Assembly: GCF_023205015.1 (NCBI RefSeq)
Contig: NZ_CP096258.1
Location: 2,356,001 to 2,420,000 of the forward strand
Source of the DNA: Providencia rettgeri
GTDB taxonomy: Bacteria > Pseudomonadota > Gammaproteobacteria > Enterobacterales > Enterobacteriaceae
Direction: 5' to 3'
DNA length: 64,000 bases
The notes under the pieces were generated by a model, which saw only the letters and a list, made by a program, of their open reading frames with translations, had not been told where the DNA came from and did not search any database. Position numbers and translations under genes: made by a program. Positions within the stretch are counted from its first letter, which is position 1, and every line of letters starts with the position of its first letter. This document shows positions 25,959 through 34,083 of the stretch, piece by piece.

Positions 25959-26156
25959 TTAATAACGTTTTTCACCAAATGCTTTTTCAATTTTTTTATC
26001 TGTATTGTACTGTGATAGCGCATATACCGACCAAATGGCAGCGGGTAACCAACCAATAAGGGTGATCTGTAAAATTAAGCAAATGATCCCAGCAAAAGGA
26101 CGCCCTATCGTAAAAAATTGCAACCAAGGTAATAATATTGCCAATAACAATCTCAT
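25959..26156 (-). CDS. YqaE/Pmp3-like small membrane protein
   Basis: 65-residue membrane protein with two hydrophobic segments (about 3-20 and 22-48) and the family-like central sequence IGRPFAGIICLILQITLIGW. A basic polar tail follows. Pmp3/YqaE proteins are small stress-related membrane proteins that affect ion homeostasis in yeast and plants; the bacterial role is unclear. ATG 26156 is preceded by AGAGGT. Its short size and similarity to the family only in general pattern make the family call moderate. Confidence 0.75.
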   Translation of the reverse strand: MRLLLAILLPWLQFFTIGRPFAGIICLILQITLIGWLPAAIWSVYALSQYNTDKKIEKAFGEKRY

Positions 26157-26445
26157 TTCATACCTCTAAGTAAATAAATAAATTTCATACTATTGAGTAT
26201 AGCCAATTCAATCAATTGACTAAATATAAAAAACACTTCTTGCTTTTTCTTTGCAAAAATTGATCTTATTGCCAAGTTTAAAACCCGTTTATCAGCAATG
26301 GCTACTCTATTTATCTTGTTTTTGCAGCAATTCAATTAAATCGCTATTATCAATCAATAACTGAGTAGTTCCGGTTTACTATTGCATATGTAATTTGTTA
26401 TAAATGCAAAATCAAAAGTAATAACCCTTTTAATAAGAGTCAGAT

Positions 26446-26880
26446 ATGCAATTGCCGAACGGTGAGTTAGTTTTACGTACATTAGCCATGCCTGCAGATA
26501 CTAATGCAAATGGTGATATTTTTGGCGGCTGGTTGATGTCACAAATGGATATAGGTGGCGCTATCTTAGCAAAAGAGATTGCGCTAGGACGCGTGGTCAC
26601 TGTGGCGGTAAACGGTATTAAATTTCAAAAGCCCGTTGCCGTAGGCGATGTTGTTTGTTGCTATGCACGCTGTTTAAAAACGGGGAAAAGCTCAATTACC
26701 ATTAATATTGAGGTTTGGGTAAAAAAAGTCGCAACGGAGCCTGTTGGCCAACGTTACCGTGCTACTGATGCGATATTTACTTATGTCGCAGTTAATGATG
26801 ATAGTACTTCACGTTCATTACCCAAAGAAAAACAACATTTTCAGTTAGCAAGTTCAGATCAAAAAACTAACGAAGCCTAA
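26446..26880 (+). CDS. yciA: Acyl-CoA thioesterase YciA (hotdog fold)
   Basis: Broad-range acyl-CoA thioesterase of 144 residues. The hotdog signature TNANGDIFGGWLMSQMD, with the catalytic Asp of the family, lies at about residues 20-36, followed by GGAILAKEIA and VGDVVCCYA. Likely cytoplasmic, releasing CoA from short to medium acyl-CoAs. It is convergent with tonB, as in E. coli, and ends at a strong hairpin. Confidence 0.95.
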   Translation: MQLPNGELVLRTLAMPADTNANGDIFGGWLMSQMDIGGAILAKEIALGRVVTVAVNGIKFQKPVAVGDVVCCYARCLKTGKSSITINIEVWVKKVATEPVGQRYRATDAIFTYVAVNDDSTSRSLPKEKQHFQLASSDQKTNEA

Positions 26881-26910
26881 GTTTTTGCTCCATTCATTAT
26901 GTAAAAAACA

Positions 26911-26942
26911 AAAAGCACCATCATCGCTGTGGTGCTTTTTTT
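26911..26942. terminator. Bidirectional terminator between yciA and tonB
   Basis: AAAAGCACCA (26911-26920) / TGGTGCTTTT (26930-26939) plus T-run, with an A-run on the other side; suits convergent yciA and tonB. Confidence 0.92.
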
Positions 26943-26962
26943 GTACAGACTGATTATAACCA

Positions 26963-27688
26963 TTAGACTTGGCTAACAGTGCCATCCAATTTGAAATAAA
27001 TTTCAGTCACGTAGCCTTTTGCCGGTTGCTTTTCAAAAGTCCAACGGTTCATTGCGCGTTTCACGTCTCGCTCAAACAGCCCTTTAGGTGTAGCTTCAAC
27101 AAATTCAATATTTGTCACTCGGCCATCATCATTAATGTCATAGCGAACTTTCACATACCCTTCTTTACCTAAACGACGCGCACGTTCTGAATAAGCAGGA
27201 GCTTGTTTATGCAGAGCCCTCGGGCCGCCTTTCTTAGTCGATTGACTATTACTTGCCCCTGTATTATTTGCAGTCTTGATAGGGCTATTATTCGTTTTAG
27301 GTGCAATGACGTCTGATTTCAGATTGTTCATGGCCAGCTGCTTCTCAACTGGCTTAACATCTTCTTTAATTTTTTTCTTTTCTTCCTGTTTTGGTTTTGG
27401 CTTAGGCTTTTTCTTCACCTCAGGCTTTTTCTTAGGCAGTGCAATGACCGGTTCAACTACCGGTTCGGGTTCTGGCTCAATAACAGGTTCAGGTTCTGGC
27501 TCTACTGGTGTTTCAACCTGCTCAACGGGCTCAGAAGCGGCTTCAGGGGCGGCAAAAGAAACCATAGCAATCGTCAATGGCTCCGGGTCTCTAACCAAGT
27601 TTGGTTGATTAAAAATCCATGCCATCGCAAGGCCCGCATGAATAGATAATGAAATGACGATTATTAAAGTCCAACGCATCCAACGCAT
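26963..27688 (-). CDS. tonB: Energy transducer TonB
   Basis: Couples the ExbB-ExbD proton-driven motor to outer-membrane siderophore and vitamin B12 receptors. It has 241 residues. The N-terminal membrane anchor (about 6-27) contains the SxxxH motif (SLSIHAG). A periplasmic Pro-rich spacer follows with EPEPV repeats (about 55-80) and then KP/KK repeats (about 85-115). The C-terminal domain has YPERARRLG-equivalent YSERARRLGKEGYVKVRYD. ATG 27688 is used; an in-frame TTG two codons earlier is better spaced from AGGG and could be the true start. A Fur-like site lies upstream. Confidence 0.96.
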   Translation of the reverse strand: MRWMRWTLIIVISLSIHAGLAMAWIFNQPNLVRDPEPLTIAMVSFAAPEAASEPVEQVETPVEPEPEPVIEPEPEPVVEPVIALPKKKPEVKKKPKPKPKQEEKKKIKEDVKPVEKQLAMNNLKSDVIAPKTNNSPIKTANNTGASNSQSTKKGGPRALHKQAPAYSERARRLGKEGYVKVRYDINDDGRVTNIEFVEATPKGLFERDVKRAMNRWTFEKQPAKGYVTEIYFKLDGTVSQV

Positions 27689-27744
27689 ATGCAATTTCTA
27701 CCCTACACCTGTCTACCAAAAAGAATATGACTGATAGTTTAAAT

Positions 27745-27763
27745 GCAAATAGCAATCATATTC
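27745..27763 (-). promoter_or_regulatory. Possible Fur box upstream of tonB
   Basis: The 19-bp segment at 27745-27763 matches the classical Fur consensus at about 12 of 19 positions by eye and sits 57 bp before the tonB start. tonB is iron-repressed in E. coli. Confidence 0.4.
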
Positions 27764-27814
27764 AATAAGGTTTGTCATACAAAGTGAAAAATGTGAGTGT
27801 ACGCTGTAATAACC

Positions 27815-27988
27815 TTACTCAATCCATTGAGTAAAAAGCAGGGAATGCCGACGATGGTAAATATCAATTTTACGCATTGCATAGATGCGCATGTTTCGCC
27901 TAGAATGCCCTTCTAACCAGCGTCTACGGCGACGTAGGGATTGTCTTAACATACGCCAACGCCCTACTTCATGCCTACTACGTCTCAT
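27815..27988 (-). CDS. yciY: Small basic protein YciY
   Basis: 57-residue Arg-rich protein found by translating the tonB-cls gap. It begins MRRSRHEVGRWRMLRQ and contains RWLEGHSRRNMRI, closely matching E. coli YciY as I remember it (MKRSRTEVGRWRMQRQ, RWLEGQSRRNMRI). The position between tonB and cls is also the same. Eighteen or so of its residues are Arg, Lys or His, so a nucleic-acid or membrane-surface contact is plausible, but its function is unknown. Confidence 0.9.
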   Translation of the reverse strand: MRRSRHEVGRWRMLRQSLRRRRRWLEGHSRRNMRIYAMRKIDIYHRRHSLLFTQWIE

Positions 27989-28277
27989 TTAATCGTGTCC
28001 TTTTATTGTCTAAAAATTAGTGGAAAAAAATATTATATTCCTTTGAAAAAAAGAACCAAGAGGAAGTTTTTCTGTCGGCTTAGCACGCTTCCTTTGATTT
28101 CATCAAGGTAATATCAATTTAAGAAACTATTATTTCCTAACGAATTCCTCTATTTCACAAAGCTTTTACTGCAAAATTTTGCTAAATTCTATTAAGTTGA
28201 TATTTTGCTAACAGTTTTTTTAGCTAAATTATCTTTTTCCGAACCTTTTTTCTTATTAGTGAGGCATCTGACCCGTT

Positions 28278-29738
28278 ATGGCAACCGTCTATACACTTAT
28301 GAGTTGGCTTTTGTTCTTCCTATATTGGCTAATTATTGCAGCAATTACCGTCCGCATTTTAGTCAAAAGAAGGCCTGTCACCTCAGCCATGACATGGCTC
28401 CTGATCATTTATATTCTGCCATTAGTCGGAATTATTGCATATATTGCCTTCGGTGAGCTTCACCTTGGTAAACGCCGGGTTGATAAAGCGCGTGACATGT
28501 GGCCTTCTGTCGCTACTTGGTTAGAAAATTTACGGAATTCAAAACATATCTTTGCCACTGATAACAGCCCTGTTGCTGAGCCATTATTTCAGTTAATTGA
28601 AAAGCGCCAAGGCATTGCTGGGGTTAAAGGTAATAGAATTCAACTTCTAACCACTTGTGAAGATTCATTAAAAGCGATTGTCAATGATATCAACAATGCT
28701 CAGCACTCGATTGAAATGGTGTTCTATATTTGGCAGCCTGGTGGTTTAGTCGATGGGGTTACCGAAGCATTACTCAACGCCGCTAAACGGGGGGTTAAGT
28801 GCCGAATTATGGTGGACTCCGCGGGAAGTTGGCATTTTTTCCGTAGCGATTACCCTGAAAAAATGCGCGCGGCAGGTATTGAATTTATAGAATCGCTAAA
28901 AGTTAATTTGATGCGTTTCTTCTTGCGTCGAATGGATTTACGTCAACACCGTAAAATAGTCGTTATCGATAACTATATTTCATATACAGGCAGTATGAAT
29001 ATGGTTGACCCGCGTTATTTTAAACAAGATGCAGGGGTTGGCGAATGGGTTGATATTTTAGTGCGTATGGAAGGCCCTGTGAGTACTACATTAGGCATTG
29101 TGTATGCTTTTGACTGGGAAATGGAAACTGGCCAACGCGTACTTCCACCACCGCCTGACAGTAATATTATGCCTTTTGAACAAGCGAATGGGCATACAAC
29201 TCAAATTATCGCCTCAGGCCCAGGTTTCCCTGATGAGTTGATTCAACAGTCGCTGATGACTGCGATGTTCTCTGCACGCAAACAACTGATCATGACTACC
29301 CCTTATTTTGTGCCTAGCGATGACCTTTTGCATGCAATTTGTACAGCAGCAATGCGGGGTGTAGATGTCAGCATTATTATGCCAAGACAGAATGACTCAT
29401 TCCTTGTTCGCTGGGCAAGCCGCTCATTTTATAGTGAATTATTAGCTGCTGGCGTTAAAATTTACCAATTTGAAGATGGCTTATTGCACACCAAGAGCGT
29501 ATTGGTTGATGGTGAGCTTAGCCTTGTCGGCTCAGTGAATCTTGATATGCGTAGCTTATGGCTCAATTTTGAAATCACCGTAGTCATTGATGATAAAAGT
29601 TTTGGTAGCGATCTCACGCTAGTTCAGTATGATTATATTGCACGTTCAACGCGTTTAGAAATCGAAGAGTGGGAACAACGCCCATTCTGGAACCGCGTTG
29701 TTGAGCGCATTTGCTACTTCTTTAGCCCATTGTTATAA
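28278..29738 (+). CDS. clsA: Cardiolipin synthase A
   Basis: Inner-membrane phospholipase D-family enzyme that joins two phosphatidylglycerols into cardiolipin. It has 486 residues, the usual length. Two N-terminal transmembrane segments (about 5-30 and 38-60) precede two HKD motifs: HRKIVVID near residue 223 and HTKSVLVDG near 404. It is followed 22 nt later by yciU, as in E. coli. Confidence 0.97.
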   Translation: MATVYTLMSWLLFFLYWLIIAAITVRILVKRRPVTSAMTWLLIIYILPLVGIIAYIAFGELHLGKRRVDKARDMWPSVATWLENLRNSKHIFATDNSPVAEPLFQLIEKRQGIAGVKGNRIQLLTTCEDSLKAIVNDINNAQHSIEMVFYIWQPGGLVDGVTEALLNAAKRGVKCRIMVDSAGSWHFFRSDYPEKMRAAGIEFIESLKVNLMRFFLRRMDLRQHRKIVVIDNYISYTGSMNMVDPRYFKQDAGVGEWVDILVRMEGPVSTTLGIVYAFDWEMETGQRVLPPPPDSNIMPFEQANGHTTQIIASGPGFPDELIQQSLMTAMFSARKQLIMTTPYFVPSDDLLHAICTAAMRGVDVSIIMPRQNDSFLVRWASRSFYSELLAAGVKIYQFEDGLLHTKSVLVDGELSLVGSVNLDMRSLWLNFEITVVIDDKSFGSDLTLVQYDYIARSTRLEIEEWEQRPFWNRVVERICYFFSPLL

Positions 29739-29760
29739 ATTAAGTTAATTAGGAAAGGTC

Positions 29761-30093
29761 ATGACTGAAATACAAAACACACCTTTAATCGATGAAGATG
29801 ACATCATTGAAATGGCTTATGACCTTTTTCTTGACGGAGCAATGGATAATTTAGAGCCCGCTGACCAATTAATTTTTGCTTTGCAGTTTGAAGAGTTAGG
29901 TGCCGCAGAAATTGTTCCTGTTACCCTTAATTGGCAAGAGATGATTACTGAAGAGCTTGATTTAAACCAATTAAGTGAGGTGGTTATTGGGTTAGCTCAA
30001 AGCCCTGACGCCGAATTAGACGATATTTTTGCTCGCGTATTAATTAGCCGCCACCCTTCAAAACCATTTCACCATATTTTTTGGAAGAAGTAG
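29761..30093 (+). CDS. yciU: HI1450/YciU family acidic protein (putative dsDNA mimic)
   Basis: 110-residue acidic protein (E. coli YciU 109), rich in Asp and Glu throughout. The Haemophilus homologue HI1450 has a surface charge pattern suggested to mimic double-stranded DNA and is reported to bind HU. The role remains unproven. Probably in one operon with clsA (22-nt gap, AGGAAAGG ribosome binding site). Confidence 0.93.
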   Translation: MTEIQNTPLIDEDDIIEMAYDLFLDGAMDNLEPADQLIFALQFEELGAAEIVPVTLNWQEMITEELDLNQLSEVVIGLAQSPDAELDDIFARVLISRHPSKPFHHIFWKK

Positions 30094-30099
30094 TTGATT

Positions 30100-30122
30100 A
30101 AAAGGGACGTTTCGTCCCTTTT
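30100..30122 (+). terminator. Terminator of cls-yciU
   Basis: AAAAGGGACG (30100-30109) / CGTCCCTTTT (30113-30122) with a TTT loop, 6 nt after the yciU stop and facing the convergent opp operon. Confidence 0.85.
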
Positions 30123-30169
30123 AGATTAATTAAAGCAAAAGCCCCCTTTTGACCATCATGAGAAAACCA

Positions 30170-31171
30170 TTACAGTGGGTCAATTTTCAAACAAGACACC
30201 GCATGTTTAAAGCTTCCTTCTAATAACGGCCTTGTTTTTGCACACTCTTCATCTGCTAATGGGCAACGAGTTCTAAATACACAACCTGAAGGTGGATTAA
30301 TTGGCGATGGCAATTCACCTTCTAAAAGCTCTATTACCTTATTTTTTTCTTTATCAGGATCAGGAACAGGCACAGCTGACATCAATGCGCGTGTATAAGG
30401 GTGTAAGGGATTATTATATACCTCATCATAGGTACCAAGTTCCACGGCATGTCCCAAATACATCACTAATACACGGTCAGAAATATGCTTAACAACCGCC
30501 AAGTCGTGCGCAATAAAGATCAGCGACAATTTCATTTCACGTTGTAACTCTTGCAATAAATTAACAACTTGTGCTTGAATTGACACATCTAATGCAGAAA
30601 CTGGCTCATCGCAAATCACGAGTTTAGGTTCTAAAATCAATGCTCTTGCGATACCGATACGCTGGCATTGCCCCCCCGAAAACTCATGGGGATAGCGGTT
30701 AATCAAATTAGGTAATAAGCCAACCCGCATCATCATTTTTTTCACTTTTTCTGTGATTTGTGATGGTGGCATTTTAGGATGATAGGTTTTTAATGGCTCT
30801 GCGATAATATCACCGATGGTCATTCGCGGATTAAGCGAAGCCAGTGGATCTTGGAAAATCATTTGGATATCGCTGCGAACGCTACGCCACTCTTTATCAG
30901 TTTTACCTAATAAATTCTGCCCAAGCCAACTTACCGTACCATCCGTTGCTTTCACTAACCCAATGAGTGCCCGAGCAAAAGTGGATTTACCACACCCTGA
31001 TTCCCCGACGACACCTAATGTTTCACCTTCATATAAACGCAGTGTTACACCGTCTACTGCTTTAAGGCTTTTATTTGGTTGCCAAAACCACTGTTTTTTA
31101 TCTCGGATCTCAAAGTGGACTTTAAGGTCATTCACTTCTAACAATACCGGTCGATTTTCATGAGTACTCAT
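30170..31171 (-). CDS. oppF: Oligopeptide ABC transporter ATP-binding protein OppF
   Basis: One of the two ATPases driving the OppABCDF oligopeptide importer. It has 333 residues. Walker A is GESGCGKST near residue 55, the signature FSGGQCQRIGIARAL near 160 and Walker B LVICDEPVSALD near 180. The Opp/Dpp-type C-terminal Cys-rich region (GCVFRTRCPLADEEC near 300) may hold an iron-sulfur cluster, as described for related DppD. Its start overlaps the oppD stop by 4 bases (ATGA). Last gene of the operon. Confidence 0.97.
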   Translation of the reverse strand: MSTHENRPVLLEVNDLKVHFEIRDKKQWFWQPNKSLKAVDGVTLRLYEGETLGVVGESGCGKSTFARALIGLVKATDGTVSWLGQNLLGKTDKEWRSVRSDIQMIFQDPLASLNPRMTIGDIIAEPLKTYHPKMPPSQITEKVKKMMMRVGLLPNLINRYPHEFSGGQCQRIGIARALILEPKLVICDEPVSALDVSIQAQVVNLLQELQREMKLSLIFIAHDLAVVKHISDRVLVMYLGHAVELGTYDEVYNNPLHPYTRALMSAVPVPDPDKEKNKVIELLEGELPSPINPPSGCVFRTRCPLADEECAKTRPLLEGSFKHAVSCLKIDPL

Positions 31172-32157
31172 ACCAACTCCTCCAGCGGCTTAAAGCAGGC
31201 ACGTAACCGAGTTTGACCAAATGTGGTTAATGCAGGTTCTTGGTCAATACATTGCTGAACTGCATATTGGCAACGAGGTGAAAATGGACAGCCTTTGGGT
31301 AAACGTAGTAAATTAGGCGGGTTACCGGGAATGGTAGCTAAACTCTCATCATCACCATCAAGGCGCGGAACAGCAGCTAACAAACCAAGTGAATATGGAT
31401 GAGATGGGTGATAAAAGATGTCTTTAGCGGTACCGTACTCCATCGTGCGTCCCGCATACATCACGAGGACTTTATCACATACCCCTGCGACGACCCCAAG
31501 GTCATGGGTGATCAAAATAATCGCCGTATCAAACTCATGTTTTAACTCATTGAGCAACGTCATGATTTGCGCTTGTACTGTCACATCAAGTGCAGTCGTG
31601 GGTTCATCAGCAATTAACAATTTTGGTTGGCATAACAATGCCATTGCTATCATGACTCGCTGCCTCATTCCTCCTGAAAATTCATGTGGATACATATTCA
31701 TCCGCTTACGTGCTTCTGGCATTTTAACGGCATCTAACATCCGAACTGACTCTTCGAAAGCCGCTCTTTTACTCATGCCCTTATGTAACATGAGCACTTC
31801 CGACAGTTGAGTACCAATTTTCAAATACGGATTCAATGATGTCATTGGGTCTTGGAAAATCATTGAAATCTCTTCCGCGCGCATACGGTTTAATTCTTTT
31901 TCTCTTAAGTTCAAAATCTCACGGCCATTAAACATGGCTGAGCCATTAATCTTGCCATTTTTGGCGAGTAAGCCCATGAGAGCAAACGCGGTTTGTGATT
32001 TTCCTGAACCTGATTCGCCAACAATGCCAAGCGTTTCCCCAGCACTTAGCTCAAAATTCAATTTATTCACTGCCGTCACATCACCATCTTGGGTCGCGAA
32101 TGTCACACTGAGATCATTCACGGATAACAGAGGGCTTTTCATTGAGTTATTTAACAT
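31168..32157 (-). CDS. oppD: Oligopeptide ABC transporter ATP-binding protein OppD
   Basis: Second ATPase of the oligopeptide importer, 329 residues. Walker A GESGSGKSQ is near residue 40, the signature FSGGMRQRVMIAMAL near 150, Walker B LLIADEPTTALD near 170, and the C-terminal Cys motif GCPFSPRCQYAVQQC near 290. The open frame reaches 32208, overlapping oppC, but ATG 32157 has a strong AGAGGG ribosome binding site just inside the 10-nt gap after oppC, so I chose it. Confidence 0.96.
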   Translation of the reverse strand: MLNNSMKSPLLSVNDLSVTFATQDGDVTAVNKLNFELSAGETLGIVGESGSGKSQTAFALMGLLAKNGKINGSAMFNGREILNLREKELNRMRAEEISMIFQDPMTSLNPYLKIGTQLSEVLMLHKGMSKRAAFEESVRMLDAVKMPEARKRMNMYPHEFSGGMRQRVMIAMALLCQPKLLIADEPTTALDVTVQAQIMTLLNELKHEFDTAIILITHDLGVVAGVCDKVLVMYAGRTMEYGTAKDIFYHPSHPYSLGLLAAVPRLDGDDESLATIPGNPPNLLRLPKGCPFSPRCQYAVQQCIDQEPALTTFGQTRLRACFKPLEELV

Positions 32158-32167
32158 ATTATTCCCT

Positions 32168-33076
32168 CTAGCGATCTTTCGGGTCGAGCGCATCACGCAG
32201 CCCATCACCGATAAAGTTAAAACAAAATAGCGTGATGACTAAAAAACCAGCAGGGATCAATAACAACCACGGAGTGACTTCCATTGAGTTCGCCCCATCA
32301 CTTAATAAAGCTCCCCAACTACTTAACGGTTCTTGTGTCCCTAAGCCTAAAAAGCTTAAGAATGATTCAAACAAAATCATACTTGGAACTAATAGTGAAG
32401 CGTATACCACGACCACCCCTAAAACGTTAGGGACAATATGTCGCAGAATAATCTGCCGCGTACTCACACCACAAACAAGCGCTGCTTCAATAAATTCTTT
32501 ACGCTTTAATCCAAGTGTTTGCCCGCGAACAATACGCGCCATATCCAACCATGACACCATTCCTATCGCCACAAATATCAGTAAAATATTGGTACCAAAC
32601 AATGTGACTAATAGGATCACAAAAAACATAAATGGGAAGGAGTTTAAAATTTCTAATATACGCATCATGATGGAATCCACTTTTCCACCTACATAGCCAG
32701 CTAATGAACCGTACAAAGTCCCTACTACCACAGCGACTAGTGCCGCAGCCACCCCAACCATTAAGGAAATTCGCCCACCGATGGCAACACGCACTAATAG
32801 ATCTCGGCCTGATGCATCGGTACCAAAATAATGTCCACTGACCATATCAGGAGGCATTGACATCATTTCCCAATCGGTATCGTCGTACAAAAAAGGCGAC
32901 AACATGGGCGCAAAAATGACAAACAACGTAATTAAAAACAAGACACATAAGCTGAAAATGGCCGCACGGTTGTGCATAAAACGGCGCCGGGCATCTTGCC
33001 ATAAACTGCGCCCTTCAATATCGAGCTGCTCTGAAAAGTTCGCCAGAGCTTCACTATTTTTCTGGTTCGATAGCAT
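32168..33076 (-). CDS. oppC: Oligopeptide ABC transporter permease OppC
   Basis: Inner-membrane permease, 302 residues, with about six transmembrane segments and the binding-protein-dependent transport (EAA) loop EAALVCGVSTRQIILRHIVP near residue 200. Pairs with OppB to form the channel. It lies 14 nt after oppB and 10 nt before oppD. Confidence 0.97.
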   Translation of the reverse strand: MLSNQKNSEALANFSEQLDIEGRSLWQDARRRFMHNRAAIFSLCVLFLITLFVIFAPMLSPFLYDDTDWEMMSMPPDMVSGHYFGTDASGRDLLVRVAIGGRISLMVGVAAALVAVVVGTLYGSLAGYVGGKVDSIMMRILEILNSFPFMFFVILLVTLFGTNILLIFVAIGMVSWLDMARIVRGQTLGLKRKEFIEAALVCGVSTRQIILRHIVPNVLGVVVVYASLLVPSMILFESFLSFLGLGTQEPLSSWGALLSDGANSMEVTPWLLLIPAGFLVITLFCFNFIGDGLRDALDPKDR

Positions 33077-33090
33077 CGTGTTTCTCCGAC

Positions 33091-34011
33091 TTAGTAACGA
33101 ATTTTAGGGTCAATAACGGCATACAAAACATCGACAATCGCATTAAATGCAATTGTCAGTACCCCAACTAAAATTGTTAAGCTCAATACCAGCGAATAAT
33201 CACGATTAAGTGCTCCGTTAACAAAGAGTTGGCCGATCCCCGGTAACCCAAAAATGGTTTCAATGACCATTGACCCTGTAATTATCCCTACAAAGGCGGG
33301 GCCCATATAGGAAAGCACAGGAAGCAATGCAGGTTTAAGGGCATGGCGTAAAATGATAGTTCTTAGTGGTAACCCTTTTGCACGGGCAGTACGAATAAAA
33401 TTAGAATGCATAATTTCGATCATCGAACCGCGTGTAATACGGGAAATACTCGCAATATACGCTAATGAAAGCGCAACCATGGGCAGAACCATATGTTTTA
33501 GGTTCCCGCCATCCCATCCACCACCAGGGAGCCATTTCAAGTGAATGGCAAAAATCAGCACCAATAACGGTGCCACAACAAAGCTTGGGATAACAACCCC
33601 CGTCATGGCAAACCCCATGACTGTAAAGTCCCATTTGGTATTTTGGTTGAGTGCGGCTATCACCCCGGCAGATACCCCAAATAAAACAGCAACAATAAAC
33701 GCGGTTGCCCCTAATTTTGCAGAAACAGGAAATGCTTTAGCCACTAAATCATTCACACTGTAGTCTTTGTACTTAAATGAGGGTCCGAAGTCACCTTTTG
33801 AAAGCTGAATTAAATAATTAAAGTACTGCTTATACATTGGGTCATTTAGATGATATTTAGCTTCAATATTTGCCATCACTTCCGGTGGCAATTTCCGCTC
33901 GCCAGTGAATGGGCTCCCCGGTGCTAATCGCATCATGAAAAACGAAATGGTAATCAGAACCAAAAGAGTCGGAATGGCTTCTAACAACCGACGAAAAATA
34001 AATTTCAACAT
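33091..34011 (-). CDS. oppB: Oligopeptide ABC transporter permease OppB
   Basis: Inner-membrane permease, 306 residues (E. coli 306), six transmembrane segments. The N-terminal MLKFIFRRLLEAIPTLLVLI is typical of DppB/OppB proteins, and the EAA loop RTARAKGLPLRTIILRHALKP lies near residue 205. A 72-nt gap with a strong hairpin separates it from oppA. Confidence 0.97.
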   Translation of the reverse strand: MLKFIFRRLLEAIPTLLVLITISFFMMRLAPGSPFTGERKLPPEVMANIEAKYHLNDPMYKQYFNYLIQLSKGDFGPSFKYKDYSVNDLVAKAFPVSAKLGATAFIVAVLFGVSAGVIAALNQNTKWDFTVMGFAMTGVVIPSFVVAPLLVLIFAIHLKWLPGGGWDGGNLKHMVLPMVALSLAYIASISRITRGSMIEIMHSNFIRTARAKGLPLRTIILRHALKPALLPVLSYMGPAFVGIITGSMVIETIFGLPGIGQLFVNGALNRDYSLVLSLTILVGVLTIAFNAIVDVLYAVIDPKIRY

Positions 34012-34049
34012 CGCTCTTTCCTACTTCTATTGCCCAAATAGGCGAATAT

Positions 34050-34072
34050 CTGGCTCCAATCAATGGAGCCAG
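34050..34072 (-). terminator. Intercistronic hairpin between oppA and oppB
   Basis: CTGGCTCCA (34050-34058) / TGGAGCCAG (34064-34072) with a 5-nt loop and no U-tract. It probably protects the oppA mRNA 3' end or causes partial termination, giving more binding protein than permease. Confidence 0.7.
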
Positions 34073-34083
34073 AGCAACTTTTA

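Noticed and set aside
26153..26335. 60-codon minus-strand frame upstream of the pmp3-like gene
   Set aside because: No ribosome binding site or family likeness; it overlaps the start of the better supported small gene and looks like chance.
27276..27608. 110-codon plus-strand frame rich in Gly/Ser inside tonB
   Set aside because: It is the antisense reading of the TonB Pro/Glu/Lys repeat region, a low-complexity shadow.
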